Shown here piece after piece: positions 16,863 to 25,171 of a stretch of 64,000 bases of DNA. The DNA is taken from positions 124,001-188,000 of the forward strand of contig NZ_PYGE01000008.1 of assembly GCF_003014555.1 (NCBI RefSeq), read 5' to 3'. The position numbers were made by a program, and so were the translations under genes. The DNA comes from Haloactinopolyspora alba (GTDB lineage Bacteria; Actinomycetota; Actinomycetes; Jiangellales; Jiangellaceae). Position 1 is the stretch's first letter. Each line of letters opens with the position of its first letter. Below the pieces are notes generated by a model. It searched no databases, was not told where the DNA came from, and was given only the letters and a program-made list of their open reading frames with translations.

Positions 16863-17465
16863 GTGCGTCGAGTCGTTCTTCTCGCGGGTCCGTCCGGCAG
16901 TGGCAAGTCCCGGCTCGCCTGCGAAAGCGGGCTACCGGTGGTCAACCTCGACGACTTCTACCACGACGGCGACCACCCCGGCATGCCACGCGATCCCGAC
17001 CTGGGCATCATCGACTGGGACGACCCGCGCGCCTGGGACGGTGAACGCGCCTGCGACACGCTCGCCGACCTGTGCCGGACCGGCACCGCCGAGATTCCCA
17101 GTTACGACATCAGCGTCGACAGCGCCACCGGCAGCCACACCGTCGACGTGGGCGCGGCCGCGGTGATCGTGGCCGAAGGGCTGTTCGCCGGCGAGATCGT
17201 CGCGGCGTGTCGAGAGCGCGGCATCCTGGCCGACGCCCTCGTCGTGCGCCGCAGCCCATGGAAGAACTTTCTCCGCCGGTTGGCACGCGACCTCGCCGAG
17301 CGCCGCAAACCACCGCTGACACTCGTACGCCGCGGCATCGGCCTGGCCCGGCGAGAGCGGGCGCTCGTCCGTCGTCAGCTGACGCTGGGCGCCCGGCCGG
17401 TCGGCGCCGACGGTGTCCGGGCCGCCATCAGGGCCGCAACCGAGGCGCCGTCCGGGATGCCCTGA
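16863..17465 (+). CDS. Uridine kinase-like P-loop protein
   Basis: A 200-residue P-loop kinase of the uridine kinase type: Walker A GPSGSGKS (9-16), NLDDFYHDGD with the usual nucleoside-binding aspartates, IDWDDPRAWD, IPSYDI, and VIVAEGLFAG at the Walker B strand. It is close to the actinobacterial Udk-like group; uridine/cytidine phosphorylation is likely but not certain. The GTG at 16863 is preferred; a GTG six codons upstream (16845) is possible. Its promoter overlaps the CsoR operator. Confidence 0.75.
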   Translation: MRRVVLLAGPSGSGKSRLACESGLPVVNLDDFYHDGDHPGMPRDPDLGIIDWDDPRAWDGERACDTLADLCRTGTAEIPSYDISVDSATGSHTVDVGAAAVIVAEGLFAGEIVAACRERGILADALVVRRSPWKNFLRRLARDLAERRKPPLTLVRRGIGLARRERALVRRQLTLGARPVGADGVRAAIRAATEAPSGMP

Positions 17466-17523
17466 ACTCCGACCTCGGGGGACGGCCATCCACGAGTGGG
17501 ATGAACGCCGCCGCGCACAGGTC

Positions 17524-17529
17524 TACCGT
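17524..17529 (+). promoter_or_regulatory. -10 box TACCGT, leaderless start of small PspC gene
   Basis: TACCGT is followed by six bases and the ATG at 17536, without a Shine-Dalgarno sequence. Confidence 0.45.
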
Positions 17530-17535
17530 TGAACC

Positions 17536-17742
17536 ATGAGCCTGAATCACTCGGGCCGACGGAACCTCGTCCGCCCCCGCGACGGAAAGATCATCGCCGG
17601 TGTGTGCGCCGGACTCGCACGGCGGTTCGGCACCACGACCACCACGATGCGCGTGATCTTCATCGCCTCGTGCATCCTGCCCGGCACCCAGGTGCTGGTC
17701 TACATCGCGCTGTGGATCATCATGCCGAAAGAGGGCGGCTGA
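17536..17742 (+). CDS. Small PspC-domain protein
   Basis: A 68-residue stand-alone PspC domain: RNLVRPRDGKIIAGVCAGLARRFG, then the membrane helix MRVIFIASCILPGTQVLVYIALWIIMP. PspC domains sit in the inner membrane and take part in envelope-stress responses. It converges on the adenosine deaminase gene (12 bases between stops). Two other PspC proteins lie at 52.6-55.8 kb. Confidence 0.85.
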   Translation: MSLNHSGRRNLVRPRDGKIIAGVCAGLARRFGTTTTTMRVIFIASCILPGTQVLVYIALWIIMPKEGG

Positions 17743-17753
17743 GCCTCGCCCGA

Positions 17754-18869
17754 TCAGGACGACGGCGCGCGCACGTGGGCGAACGCGCGGTTCGCGTTCA
17801 GCGCCGCGTACCCGGGCTTGACGACGTCGTTGATCAGCGCCAGGCGCTGGTCGAACGGGATGAACGCGCTCTTCAGGGCGTTCACCGTGAACCATTGGAA
17901 GTCGTCGAGGTCGTACCCGAACGCGTCGGTCAGCAGCGCGAACTCGTGCGACATGGACGTCCCGCTCATCAGCCGGTTGTCGGTGTTCACGGTGACCCGG
18001 AAGCGCAGCCTCGCCAGCAGGCCGAACGGGTGCTCGGCGATGGAGTCCGCCGCGCCGGTCTGGATGTTCGACGACGGACACAGCTCCAGCGGGACGCGCT
18101 TGTCGCGGACGTAGGCCGCCAGCCGTCCCAGCGTGGCCGTCCCGTCCGCGGCGACCGTCATGTCGTCGACGATGCGCACGCCGTGTCCCAGCCGATCCGC
18201 CCCGCACCACTGCAGCGCCTCCCAGATGGACGGCAACCCGAACGCCTCACCGGCGTGGATGGTGAAGTGCGCGTTCTCGCGCTGCAGGAACTCGAACGCG
18301 TCGAGATGCCGGGTAGGAGGGAACCCCGCTTCCGCCCCGGCGATGTCGAAGCCGACGACGCCGGCGTCACGGTGCTCCACGACGAGCTCGGCGATCTCGC
18401 GTGACCGGGCCGCCTGGCGCATCGCCGCCAGCAGCGAACCGACGCGGATCGGCCGGCCCGCCGCGGCCGCCCGCGACTCGCCGAGACGGAACCCCGCCTC
18501 CACCGCCTCGACGACCTCCTCCAGGTTCAGTCCGCCGGCGACGTGCAGCTCCGGCGCGTACTTCACCTCCGCGTAGACGACGCCGTCGGCGGCGAGGTCC
18601 TCGGCACACTCCGCCGCCACCCGGGTCAGCGCCTCCCTGGTCTGCATGATGCCGACCGTGTGCGCGAACGTCTCGAGGTAGCGCTCCAGCGACCCGGAAT
18701 ACGCCGAGTCGACGAACCACGACCGCAGGCTCTCGGCGTCTCCGGCCGGGAGCTCGTAACCGACGTCCGCCGCCAGCTCCAGCACCGTCTCGGGTCGCAG
18801 CCCGCCGTCGAGGTGGTCGTGCAACAAGACCTTCGGCGCCGTCGCGATCTCGTCCTGGGTGGGTGTCAT
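17754..18869 (-). CDS. add: Adenosine deaminase
   Basis: A 371-residue TIM-barrel deaminase converting (deoxy)adenosine to (deoxy)inosine, the substrate of the phosphorylase at 5.6 kb. Zinc site HDHLDGG at residues 17-23, [10 protein letters not shown] with the third zinc histidine and catalytic glutamate, RLGHGVRI, and [10 protein letters not shown] with the last zinc aspartate. The ATG at 18869 is six bases from TAGCGT, so it is probably leaderless. It is divergent from pta, with only 39 bases between the starts. Confidence 0.9.
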   Translation of the reverse strand: MTPTQDEIATAPKVLLHDHLDGGLRPETVLELAADVGYELPAGDAESLRSWFVDSAYSGSLERYLETFAHTVGIMQTREALTRVAAECAEDLAADGVVYAEVKYAPELHVAGGLNLEEVVEAVEAGFRLGESRAAAAGRPIRVGSLLAAMRQAARSREIAELVVEHRDAGVVGFDIAGAEAGFPPTRHLDAFEFLQRENAHFTIHAGEAFGLPSIWEALQWCGADRLGHGVRIVDDMTVAADGTATLGRLAAYVRDKRVPLELCPSSNIQTGAADSIAEHPFGLLARLRFRVTVNTDNRLMSGTSMSHEFALLTDAFGYDLDDFQWFTVNALKSAFIPFDQRLALINDVVKPGYAALNANRAFAHVRAPSS

Positions 18870-18875
18870 GCTTCG

Positions 18876-18901
18876 ACGCTACTCCGTGCGCGGGATAGCC
18901 T
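18876..18901. promoter_or_regulatory. Interlocked divergent leaderless promoters of add and pta
   Basis: TAGCGT on the minus strand (18881-18876) is six bases from the add ATG; TAGCCT on the plus strand (18896-18901) is seven bases from the pta GTG. With normal spacing each -35 would fall on or near the other gene's -10, so the two polymerases would compete. Confidence 0.5.
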
Positions 18902-18908
18902 CGCGCTC

Positions 18909-20993
18909 GTGGTCCGCAGTGTCTACGTGGCGTCGGTCACCGGGGAGACCGGCAAGTCCACCGTCGCCCTCGGCGTCCTCGAAGCCTTGACCAGGCGGCT
19001 CGGACGCGTCGGCGTCTTCCGGCCGATCGTGCGCTCCGGACCCCGGCCGGACTACGTGCTCGAGCTGCTGCTCGAGCACGACGGCGTCGACCTGCCCTAC
19101 GAGCTCTGCGCCGGCGTGACCTACGACGAGGTGCACGCCGACGCGGACGCAGCCATGAGCACCATCCTGGACCGTTACCGCGAGGTCGCCGCGCGTTGTG
19201 AGGCGGTCGTCGTGGTGGGCAGCGACTACACCGACGTGGACAGTCCCACCGAGTTCTCGTTCAACGCGCGCGTGGCGGCGAACCTCGGCGCTCCGGTGAT
19301 CCTGGTGCTGAACGGCCGCGACCGCAGCGCCGACGACGTGCGCGCCGTCGCCGAGATGGCCACCACCGAACTGGCGGCCAACTACGGCACGCTCGTCGCC
19401 GTCGTCGCCAACCGGGTCCGGCCCGAACGCCTCGACGCCGTCCGCGCCGCGCTCCGCGACCACGGCACCGCGTACGCACTGCCGGAGAGGCCGCTGCTGT
19501 CCGCGCCCACGGTCGGCGACCTGCTCCACGCCTCCGGCGGCGAGCTGTTCCGCGGCGACCCCGCCCGCCTCGGGCGCGAGGCGGGCGGTCTCGTCGTCGC
19601 CGGCATGACCGTGCCGCACGTGCTGGACCGGCTGGTCGACGACGGCGTCGTCATCACCCCCGCCGACCGCACCGACGTCGTCCTCGGCGTGCTGACCGCG
19701 CACGCGTCGACGACCTTCCCGACACTGGCGGGCGTGGTCCTCAACGGCGGCTTCGAGCTGCCGCCGCAGATCGTCCAGGTGATCGACGGCCTCGACCTGG
19801 GCCTGCCGATCGTCACCGTGCCCGGCGACACGTTCCAGACGGCGACGACGCTGGCCGCGGTGCGCGGCCGGCTGACCCACGACTCGACCCGCAAGGTGCA
19901 GACCGCGCTCGCCCTGTTCGACGATCACGTCGACGCCGCGGAGCTGCTGGACCGCCTCGACGTCGCCCGCAGCGACGTCGTCACGCCGCTGATGTTCGAG
20001 CACGAGCTGATCGAGCGCGCCCGCGCCGGCCCCCGGCACGTCGTGCTGCCCGAGGCCGACGACGACCGCGTCCTGCAGGCGGCGGACACGGTTCTGCGCC
20101 GCGGCATCGCCGACGTCACCCTGCTGGGACGCCGCGACGACGTCGACGCCGCCGCCGTCCGGCTGGGGCTCGACCTCGACGCCGCGCAGGTGGTCGACCC
20201 GGCCGGCGCCGAACCCCGCGAACGTCTGGCCCGCGAGTACGCCGCCCTCCGTGAGCACAAGGGCGTCACCATGGAGGCCGCGCGCGAACAGGTCGCCGAC
20301 GTGTCCTACTTCGCCACGCTGATGGTGCTGCTCGGCCTCGCCGACGCGATGGTGTCCGGTGCGGCGCACACCACCGCGCACACCATCCGCCCGTCGTTCG
20401 AGGTGGTGAAGACGGTCCCGGGCGTGTCGGTCGTGTCCAGCGTGTTCTTCATGTGCCTGCCCGACCGGGTGCTGGTCTACGGCGACTGCGCCGTCAACCC
20501 GGACCCGACCGCCGAGCAGCTGGCCGACATCGCGATCTCGTCGGCGAGCACGGCGGCCCAGTTCGGTGTCGAGCCGCGGATCGCGATGCTGTCGTACTCG
20601 ACCGGTGAGTCCGGTTCCGGCTCGGACGTGGACAAGGTGCGCGAGGCCACCACGCTGGTACGCGACAGGCGACCGGACCTGTCGGTCGAGGGGCCGATCC
20701 AGTACGACGCCGCCGTCGACGCGAGTGTGGCCCGCACCAAGATGCCCGGCAGCGACGTCGCGGGCCGGGCCACCGTGTTCATCTTTCCCGACCTCAACAC
20801 CGGCAACAACACCTACAAGGCGGTGCAGCGCAGCTCCGGTGCGGTGGCCGTGGGCCCGGTACTGCAGGGCCTGCGCCGCCCGGTCAACGACCTGTCCCGG
20901 GGCGCGTCGGTGCGCGACATCGTCACGACCATCGCGATCACGGCGATCCAGGCGCAGTCGGTCGCCGCGGCAGAGCACGAGAGCCCGACGTGA
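18909..20993 (+). CDS. pta: Phosphate acetyltransferase, long form
   Basis: A 694-residue Pta interconverting acetyl-CoA and acetyl phosphate. Domain order: N-terminal BioD-like P-loop domain (VTGETGKSTVALG, 10-22), a DRTGG regulatory domain around 220-330, and the C-terminal PTA/PTB catalytic domain from about residue 375 (RHVVLPEADDDRVLQAA, GAAHTTAHTIRP, LSYSTGESGSG, FPDLNTGNN). The GTG at 18909 is chosen because of the -10 box seven bases upstream and because it begins the P-loop strand. ackA lies 1 kb downstream on the same strand, with an oppositely oriented gene between. Confidence 0.93.
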   Translation: MVRSVYVASVTGETGKSTVALGVLEALTRRLGRVGVFRPIVRSGPRPDYVLELLLEHDGVDLPYELCAGVTYDEVHADADAAMSTILDRYREVAARCEAVVVVGSDYTDVDSPTEFSFNARVAANLGAPVILVLNGRDRSADDVRAVAEMATTELAANYGTLVAVVANRVRPERLDAVRAALRDHGTAYALPERPLLSAPTVGDLLHASGGELFRGDPARLGREAGGLVVAGMTVPHVLDRLVDDGVVITPADRTDVVLGVLTAHASTTFPTLAGVVLNGGFELPPQIVQVIDGLDLGLPIVTVPGDTFQTATTLAAVRGRLTHDSTRKVQTALALFDDHVDAAELLDRLDVARSDVVTPLMFEHELIERARAGPRHVVLPEADDDRVLQAADTVLRRGIADVTLLGRRDDVDAAAVRLGLDLDAAQVVDPAGAEPRERLAREYAALREHKGVTMEAAREQVADVSYFATLMVLLGLADAMVSGAAHTTAHTIRPSFEVVKTVPGVSVVSSVFFMCLPDRVLVYGDCAVNPDPTAEQLADIAISSASTAAQFGVEPRIAMLSYSTGESGSGSDVDKVREATTLVRDRRPDLSVEGPIQYDAAVDASVARTKMPGSDVAGRATVFIFPDLNTGNNTYKAVQRSSGAVAVGPVLQGLRRPVNDLSRGASVRDIVTTIAITAIQAQSVAAAEHESPT

Positions 20994-21001
20994 CCCGGCG
21001 C

Positions 21002-21964
21002 CTAGCGCGCGGCGAGCGCGACGATGTCGGCGACCTGGCCACGGGCGACCTCGACATCCGGGGACGGGTACAGCCCGACGCTGCGGACACCGGCGCGTTC
21101 GAGCGCGTCGACGTGCTCGAACGCGTCGTCCATGGTGCCGATCGGAGCCAGCTCGGTCCACCACTGCGGCGGCATGCTCACCAGGCCGTCCAGCCCCTTC
21201 TCCGCATAGCGCGCCGCGAGGTCGTCGTAGAACGGCACGGCCGTGATCGCGGTGGTGGCCTCGTCCAGCACACGGGCCAGCCACGGCGCCATGATGCGGT
21301 AGGCCTCTTCGCGGTCACGCTGCACGCACAGCACACCGAAGGTGGCGACGTGGAAGTCGTCCGGCCGCCGGCCCGCCTGCTCCAGCGCCCAGCGGACGTA
21401 CGCGGGCCCGGCCGGCTCGGCCAGCACGACTCCGCCGGCGACCCGGCCGGCCATCGCCAGCGAACGCGGACCGCGCACGCCCGCGAGCAGCGGCGGCGGG
21501 CTCGCCGGCGGCTGGTCCAGCTGGACGCCGTCGAGATCGACGTAGTGCCCGTGCGTGGTGACGTTCTCGCCCGCGAGCAGCCGGCCGACCGCGACCAGCA
21601 CCTCTTCGAGCGAGGTGAGCGGCGAGGCCGGCCGCGCGCCCATCTGCGCCATCCACGTCTGCACGCCGTGTCCGATGCCCGGCAGCAGCCGCCCCGGAGC
21701 GAGACCGTCGAGCGTCGCGAACTCCATGGCCGTCACCGCGGGGTTGCGCGCGACCGCCGGCAGAATGCCGATACCGACCTCGAGTTGTTCGGTGACGGTC
21801 AGCGCCGAAGCTGCGAGACTGACCCCGGCGGTGTAGAAACAGTCCTCGATGACCCAGAGCTGACCTGCACCGCCCCGGTCGAGCGCTCGCGCCAGCTCCG
21901 TGACGAGCTGCGGCGGGAACGTCCGGTCGAAGCACAACCCGATCTGCATGCGGTTCGTAGGCAT
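21002..21964 (-). CDS. LLM-class (luciferase-like) oxidoreductase, probably F420-dependent
   Basis: A 320-residue luciferase-like TIM barrel. It starts MQIGLCFDRTFPPQLV, has GIGILPAVARNP, LDGLAPGRLLPGIGHG and VRGPRSLAMAGRVAGGVVL, motifs of F420-dependent LLM enzymes such as methylenetetrahydromethanopterin reductase relatives. The substrate is unknown. It lies antisense between pta and ackA. The ATG follows TAGCAT by six bases, so it is likely leaderless. Confidence 0.82.
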   Translation of the reverse strand: MPTNRMQIGLCFDRTFPPQLVTELARALDRGGAGQLWVIEDCFYTAGVSLAASALTVTEQLEVGIGILPAVARNPAVTAMEFATLDGLAPGRLLPGIGHGVQTWMAQMGARPASPLTSLEEVLVAVGRLLAGENVTTHGHYVDLDGVQLDQPPASPPPLLAGVRGPRSLAMAGRVAGGVVLAEPAGPAYVRWALEQAGRRPDDFHVATFGVLCVQRDREEAYRIMAPWLARVLDEATTAITAVPFYDDLAARYAEKGLDGLVSMPPQWWTELAPIGTMDDAFEHVDALERAGVRSVGLYPSPDVEVARGQVADIVALAAR

Positions 21965-21970
21965 GGCGGC

Positions 21971-21976
21971 ATGCTA
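21971..21976 (-). promoter_or_regulatory. -10 box TAGCAT, leaderless start of the LLM oxidoreductase
   Basis: Read on the minus strand TAGCAT, six bases, then ATG at 21964; no Shine-Dalgarno sequence. Confidence 0.45.
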
Positions 21977-22017
21977 GCCGCCCACACCGACAGCCCCTCA
22001 CCGAACGGAACCTCCCG

Positions 22018-23244
22018 ATGACCACGACCGTGCTCGTCCTGAACTGCGGATCGTCGTCGATCAAGTACCAGCTCGTCGACGTCGCCAACGGCAAGTCCCT
22101 GGCCAAGGGGGTGCTCGAGCGGATCGGCGAGCCGTCCGCGCGGTTGCGCCGCGACGACGCCGGCACGGGTGACCAGGATGGCCCGGGCAGCACGGACGGT
22201 ACCGTCCAGGACGACGTCGCCGCCGCCGACCACGAGGCCGCGCTGGACGTGATCCTGCGCGCGCTCGAATCCGGAGAGCACCCGCTGTCCGAGGTCGAGC
22301 TCGCGGCGGTGGGCCACCGGGTGGTCCACGGCGGCGACCGCTTCGCCGAGCCTGTGCTGATCGACGACGACGTCGAGCACAGCATCGACGTGCTGTCGTC
22401 ACTGGCGCCGCTGCACAACCCGCCGAACCTGGCCGGTGTCCGGGTGGCTCGCCGGGCGCTGCCGCACGTTCCGCACGTCGCCGTCTTCGACACCGCCTTC
22501 CACCAGACGCTGCCGCCGTCGGCGTACACGTATGCCCTGGAGTCGCGGACGGCGGCGGAGCACGGGGTGCGCCGCTACGGCTTCCACGGCACGTCGGTGT
22601 CCTACGTCAGCCGGGCCGCGGCACGGCTGATGGAACGCTCCGTCGAGGACCTCAACCTGATCGTGCTGCACCTGGGCAACGGCGCGTCGGCCACGGCCGT
22701 GCGCGGCGGGCGCTCCGTCGACACCTCGATGGGCCTGACACCGCTCGAAGGGCTGGTCATGGGCACCCGGACCGGCGACATCGACGCCGGAGTGCTGTCG
22801 CACCTGCGCCGTGAGGCAGGCCTGGGTATCGACGAGCTGGACGACCTGCTCAACCGGCAGAGCGGGCTGTTGGGCCTGGCCGGGGCCAACGACATGCGCG
22901 AGGTACACCGTCGCGCACGCGCCGGCGACGAGGACGCGCGGCTGGCTCGCGAGGTGTACTGCCACCGCGTCCGGCACTACGTCGGCGCGTACCTCGCCGT
23001 TCTCGGCCAGGCGCACGCGGTCGTCTTCACCGCCGGCGTGGGCGAGAACGACGCGTGGGTGCGCTCCCATTCGCTGTCCGGGCTGCGCCGCCTCGGCATC
23101 GAGGTCGACCACGTGCGGAACTCGTTCGCCGGCAGCCGCTCGCACATCATCTCGCCGGACGGGGCCGAGGTGGCGGTCCTGGTCGTGCCCACGGACGAGG
23201 AGTTCGAGATCGCCCGGCAGGCGCTGGACGTCGCCGCCGCCTGA
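22018..23244 (+). CDS. ackA: Acetate kinase
   Basis: A 408-residue ASKHA-fold kinase interconverting acetate plus ATP and acetyl phosphate. N-terminal LVLNCGSSSIKYQL, GHRVVHGGDRF, VFDTAFHQTLP, RYGFHGTSVSYV, HLGNGASATAV, SMGLTPLEGLVMGTRTGDID and VFTAGVGENDA are all present, including the catalytic arginine and aspartate regions. It includes a short acidic insertion near residue 45. It pairs with pta for acetate use or overflow, although the two are separated by an antisense gene. Confidence 0.95.
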   Translation: MTTTVLVLNCGSSSIKYQLVDVANGKSLAKGVLERIGEPSARLRRDDAGTGDQDGPGSTDGTVQDDVAAADHEAALDVILRALESGEHPLSEVELAAVGHRVVHGGDRFAEPVLIDDDVEHSIDVLSSLAPLHNPPNLAGVRVARRALPHVPHVAVFDTAFHQTLPPSAYTYALESRTAAEHGVRRYGFHGTSVSYVSRAAARLMERSVEDLNLIVLHLGNGASATAVRGGRSVDTSMGLTPLEGLVMGTRTGDIDAGVLSHLRREAGLGIDELDDLLNRQSGLLGLAGANDMREVHRRARAGDEDARLAREVYCHRVRHYVGAYLAVLGQAHAVVFTAGVGENDAWVRSHSLSGLRRLGIEVDHVRNSFAGSRSHIISPDGAEVAVLVVPTDEEFEIARQALDVAAA

Positions 23245-23364
23245 CGTCGCCGCCGCTCTACCAGCCCTGGTGACGCGTGCACGATCCTGGTGATGGCCCC
23301 GGGCGGCTTTCCATCCCGCGGACTGTTTCGGCAGACTGACCAGACACCCCCGAGGGACGACGTC

Positions 23365-24198
23365 TCACCGGCCCACGACGGCGACCGGGTTGTGCAGCGT
23401 GCCGACCCCGATGACGTCGACCACGACGACGTCGTCGGCGCGCAGCGTGAACTCCGCGCCCGGAACCAGCCCGGTGCCGGTCAGCAGCACCGCGCCGTCC
23501 GGGAAGTCCATGGCGCGGAACAGCCAGTCCGCGAGCTCGCCGAAGCTGCGCTTCATCGACGCGGTCGACGTCGTCCCCTCGAACACCGCGGCACCGTCGC
23601 GTTCGATGCGCAGCGACACCGGCAGCGGCTCGCCAACCTCCCAGGCCGGCACGATCCCCGGGCCCAGCGCGCACGACCGCTCGTACATCTTCGCCTGCGG
23701 CAGGTAGAGCGGGTTCTCGCCCTCGATGGAACGGCTGCTCATGTCGTTGCCGGGCACGTAGCCGACGAGCTCGCCGTAGCAGTTCAGGACCAGGCCGACC
23801 TCCGGCTCGGGCACGTCCCACCCGGAATCGGTGCGGACGCCGACCGCGGCACCGTCGGGAACCACCCGCTCCGGGACGGATTTGAAGAAGATCTCCGGAC
23901 GGTCGGCGTCGTACACCCGCTGGTACATGTCCCCGTGGCCGGACTCCTCGGACCGCCCGTCCCGGCTGCGCAGATAGGTGACACCGGCGGCCCACACCTC
24001 CTGCCGGTCGACCGGAGCCAGTACGGCGGCGTCGCCGGCAGTGGCGCCAGGCACCGCGGCGTCGATCCGGGCACGTGCGTCGGTCACCGGCAGCCGCAAC
24101 AGCTCGGCCAGCGAGAGGTCCAGCTCCGCGTCCACGCCGTCGCGCCGGACGACCCAGCGGGTGGAGCTTCCGTCACTCAGCCGCAGTAGTGTGCTCAT
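23365..24198 (-). CDS. Fumarylacetoacetate hydrolase-family protein
   Basis: A 277-residue FAH-superfamily enzyme: VWAAGVTYLRSRDGR, EIFFKSVPERVV, VPEPEVGLVLN with the metal-binding Glu-x-Glu, GYVPGNDMSSRSIEGENPLYLPQAK and GTGLVPG. The long form with 'RSRDAR'-type motif and YDRVYxADRPE-like segment is typical of sugar-acid or aromatic catabolism hydratases/hydrolases; the exact substrate cannot be told. TAACGT nine bases before the ATG suggests a promoter giving an almost leaderless mRNA. Confidence 0.82.
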   Translation of the reverse strand: MSTLLRLSDGSSTRWVVRRDGVDAELDLSLAELLRLPVTDARARIDAAVPGATAGDAAVLAPVDRQEVWAAGVTYLRSRDGRSEESGHGDMYQRVYDADRPEIFFKSVPERVVPDGAAVGVRTDSGWDVPEPEVGLVLNCYGELVGYVPGNDMSSRSIEGENPLYLPQAKMYERSCALGPGIVPAWEVGEPLPVSLRIERDGAAVFEGTTSTASMKRSFGELADWLFRAMDFPDGAVLLTGTGLVPGAEFTLRADDVVVVDVIGVGTLHNPVAVVGR

Positions 24199-24210
24199 GG
24201 GGCCTGCACG

Positions 24211-24693
24211 TTACTGCACCAGTTCGTCGAAGACGACGCCGTACAGGCGCGTCACCCGCAGTCTGATCACCAGACGCTCGTCGGCGACCATCTGCCGCAG
24301 GAACGCGTCCTCGTCGCCGGGATCGACCGGCATGCTCGTGGACGCCAGCAGCTCGCGTCCCGCCGCGTCGCCGGGTTCGGTGCTGACGTCGGAGAGCTCG
24401 GCCGTCCCTTCGGCGGTGGCGAACGCGAACAGCCCCGAGCCGTAGACGTGCAGGGCACTGCGCGGGTCGCGGCGCAGATGGCGGGTCTTGAGCCGCTTCG
24501 CGGTCGTCGAGAACCGCGCGATCCGCTCGGCGGGATCCCAGGTGTAGAGCATGGTGCTCAGATGCGGATGTCCGTCCGGTGTGTTCACGGCCAGCACGCC
24601 GGACCCGGCCGTTGCCACCATGTTCACGAGCTCGTCCTCGCTCGGCCGCCGTGGCGGCGGACCGGTGCCGGGCCCGTACCCGTTGTTGGTCAT
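24211..24693 (-). CDS. Pyridoxamine 5'-phosphate oxidase-fold (PPOX) protein
   Basis: A 160-residue split-barrel flavin or F420-binding protein: DELVNMVATAGSGVLAVNTPDGHPHLSTMLYTWD, FSTTAKRLKTRHLRRDPRSALHV and DVSTEPGDAAGREL follow the layout of PPOX-class F420-dependent family proteins. AAGGAG seven bases before the ATG fixes the start. It precedes the FAH-family gene by 12 bases in the same direction, so they could share a transcript, though the FAH gene has its own -10 box. The substrate is unknown. Confidence 0.75.
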   Translation of the reverse strand: MTNNGYGPGTGPPPRRPSEDELVNMVATAGSGVLAVNTPDGHPHLSTMLYTWDPAERIARFSTTAKRLKTRHLRRDPRSALHVYGSGLFAFATAEGTAELSDVSTEPGDAAGRELLASTSMPVDPGDEDAFLRQMVADERLVIRLRVTRLYGVVFDELVQ

Positions 24694-24900
24694 TGATCGT
24701 CTCCTTGGGGAATGGTTTGTAACAGCGACCATCATCCGTTCCTGGGTCGAGCATGGGAAGAGGGCACATGCGTGTTCCGTGGGCACATGCGTGTGACGCT
24801 CGAGGCCACGGCACCCGCCCCGGTGCCGGCCCCGGCCCTGGCTCCGGCACACGACCGTCCGGCACGACGACGCGTGCGCCGGCGTGGCAGGGTGGTCGGT

Positions 24901-25116
24901 GTGAGCGACGCATCGTCGGCGGCACGTGAGCCCGCGACCTGCTCGGCCAAGGGCTGCCGGGCGACGGCGGAGTACGCCGTCGTGTGGAACAACCCCAAGG
25001 TCCACACCCCCGAGCGTGAGAAGGTCTGGGCCGCCTGCGGCGAGCACCGGCAGTTCCTCGCCGACTTCCTGGAGATCCGCGGCTTCCTCCTGCGCGTCGA
25101 CCCGTGGACGGCGTGA
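24901..25116 (+). CDS. Small conserved-looking cysteine protein
   Basis: A 71-residue protein with CSAKGC near residue 14 and a later C-x2-H (CGEHRQFL), suggesting a small zinc site; the tail reads FLEIRGFLLRVDPW. Its composition and compactness look like a real gene and not a chance frame. The GTG at 24901 is chosen because CAGGGT, a weak -10, sits seven bases upstream, and because the frame upstream of it is low-complexity. No function can be assigned. The ClpP-like gene follows after 55 bases. Confidence 0.6.
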   Translation: MSDASSAAREPATCSAKGCRATAEYAVVWNNPKVHTPEREKVWAACGEHRQFLADFLEIRGFLLRVDPWTA

Positions 25117-25171
25117 GCAGGTCGCGCGCATGCTGGTGGTGAGCCCCACCCTCGCGCGGAGGTGCTATTCG

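Noticed and set aside
18879-21284. 801-codon open frame on the minus strand opposite pta
   Set aside because: It is a GC-rich shadow of pta with Arg/Gly/His-rich composition and no domain motifs; pta has full catalytic motifs.
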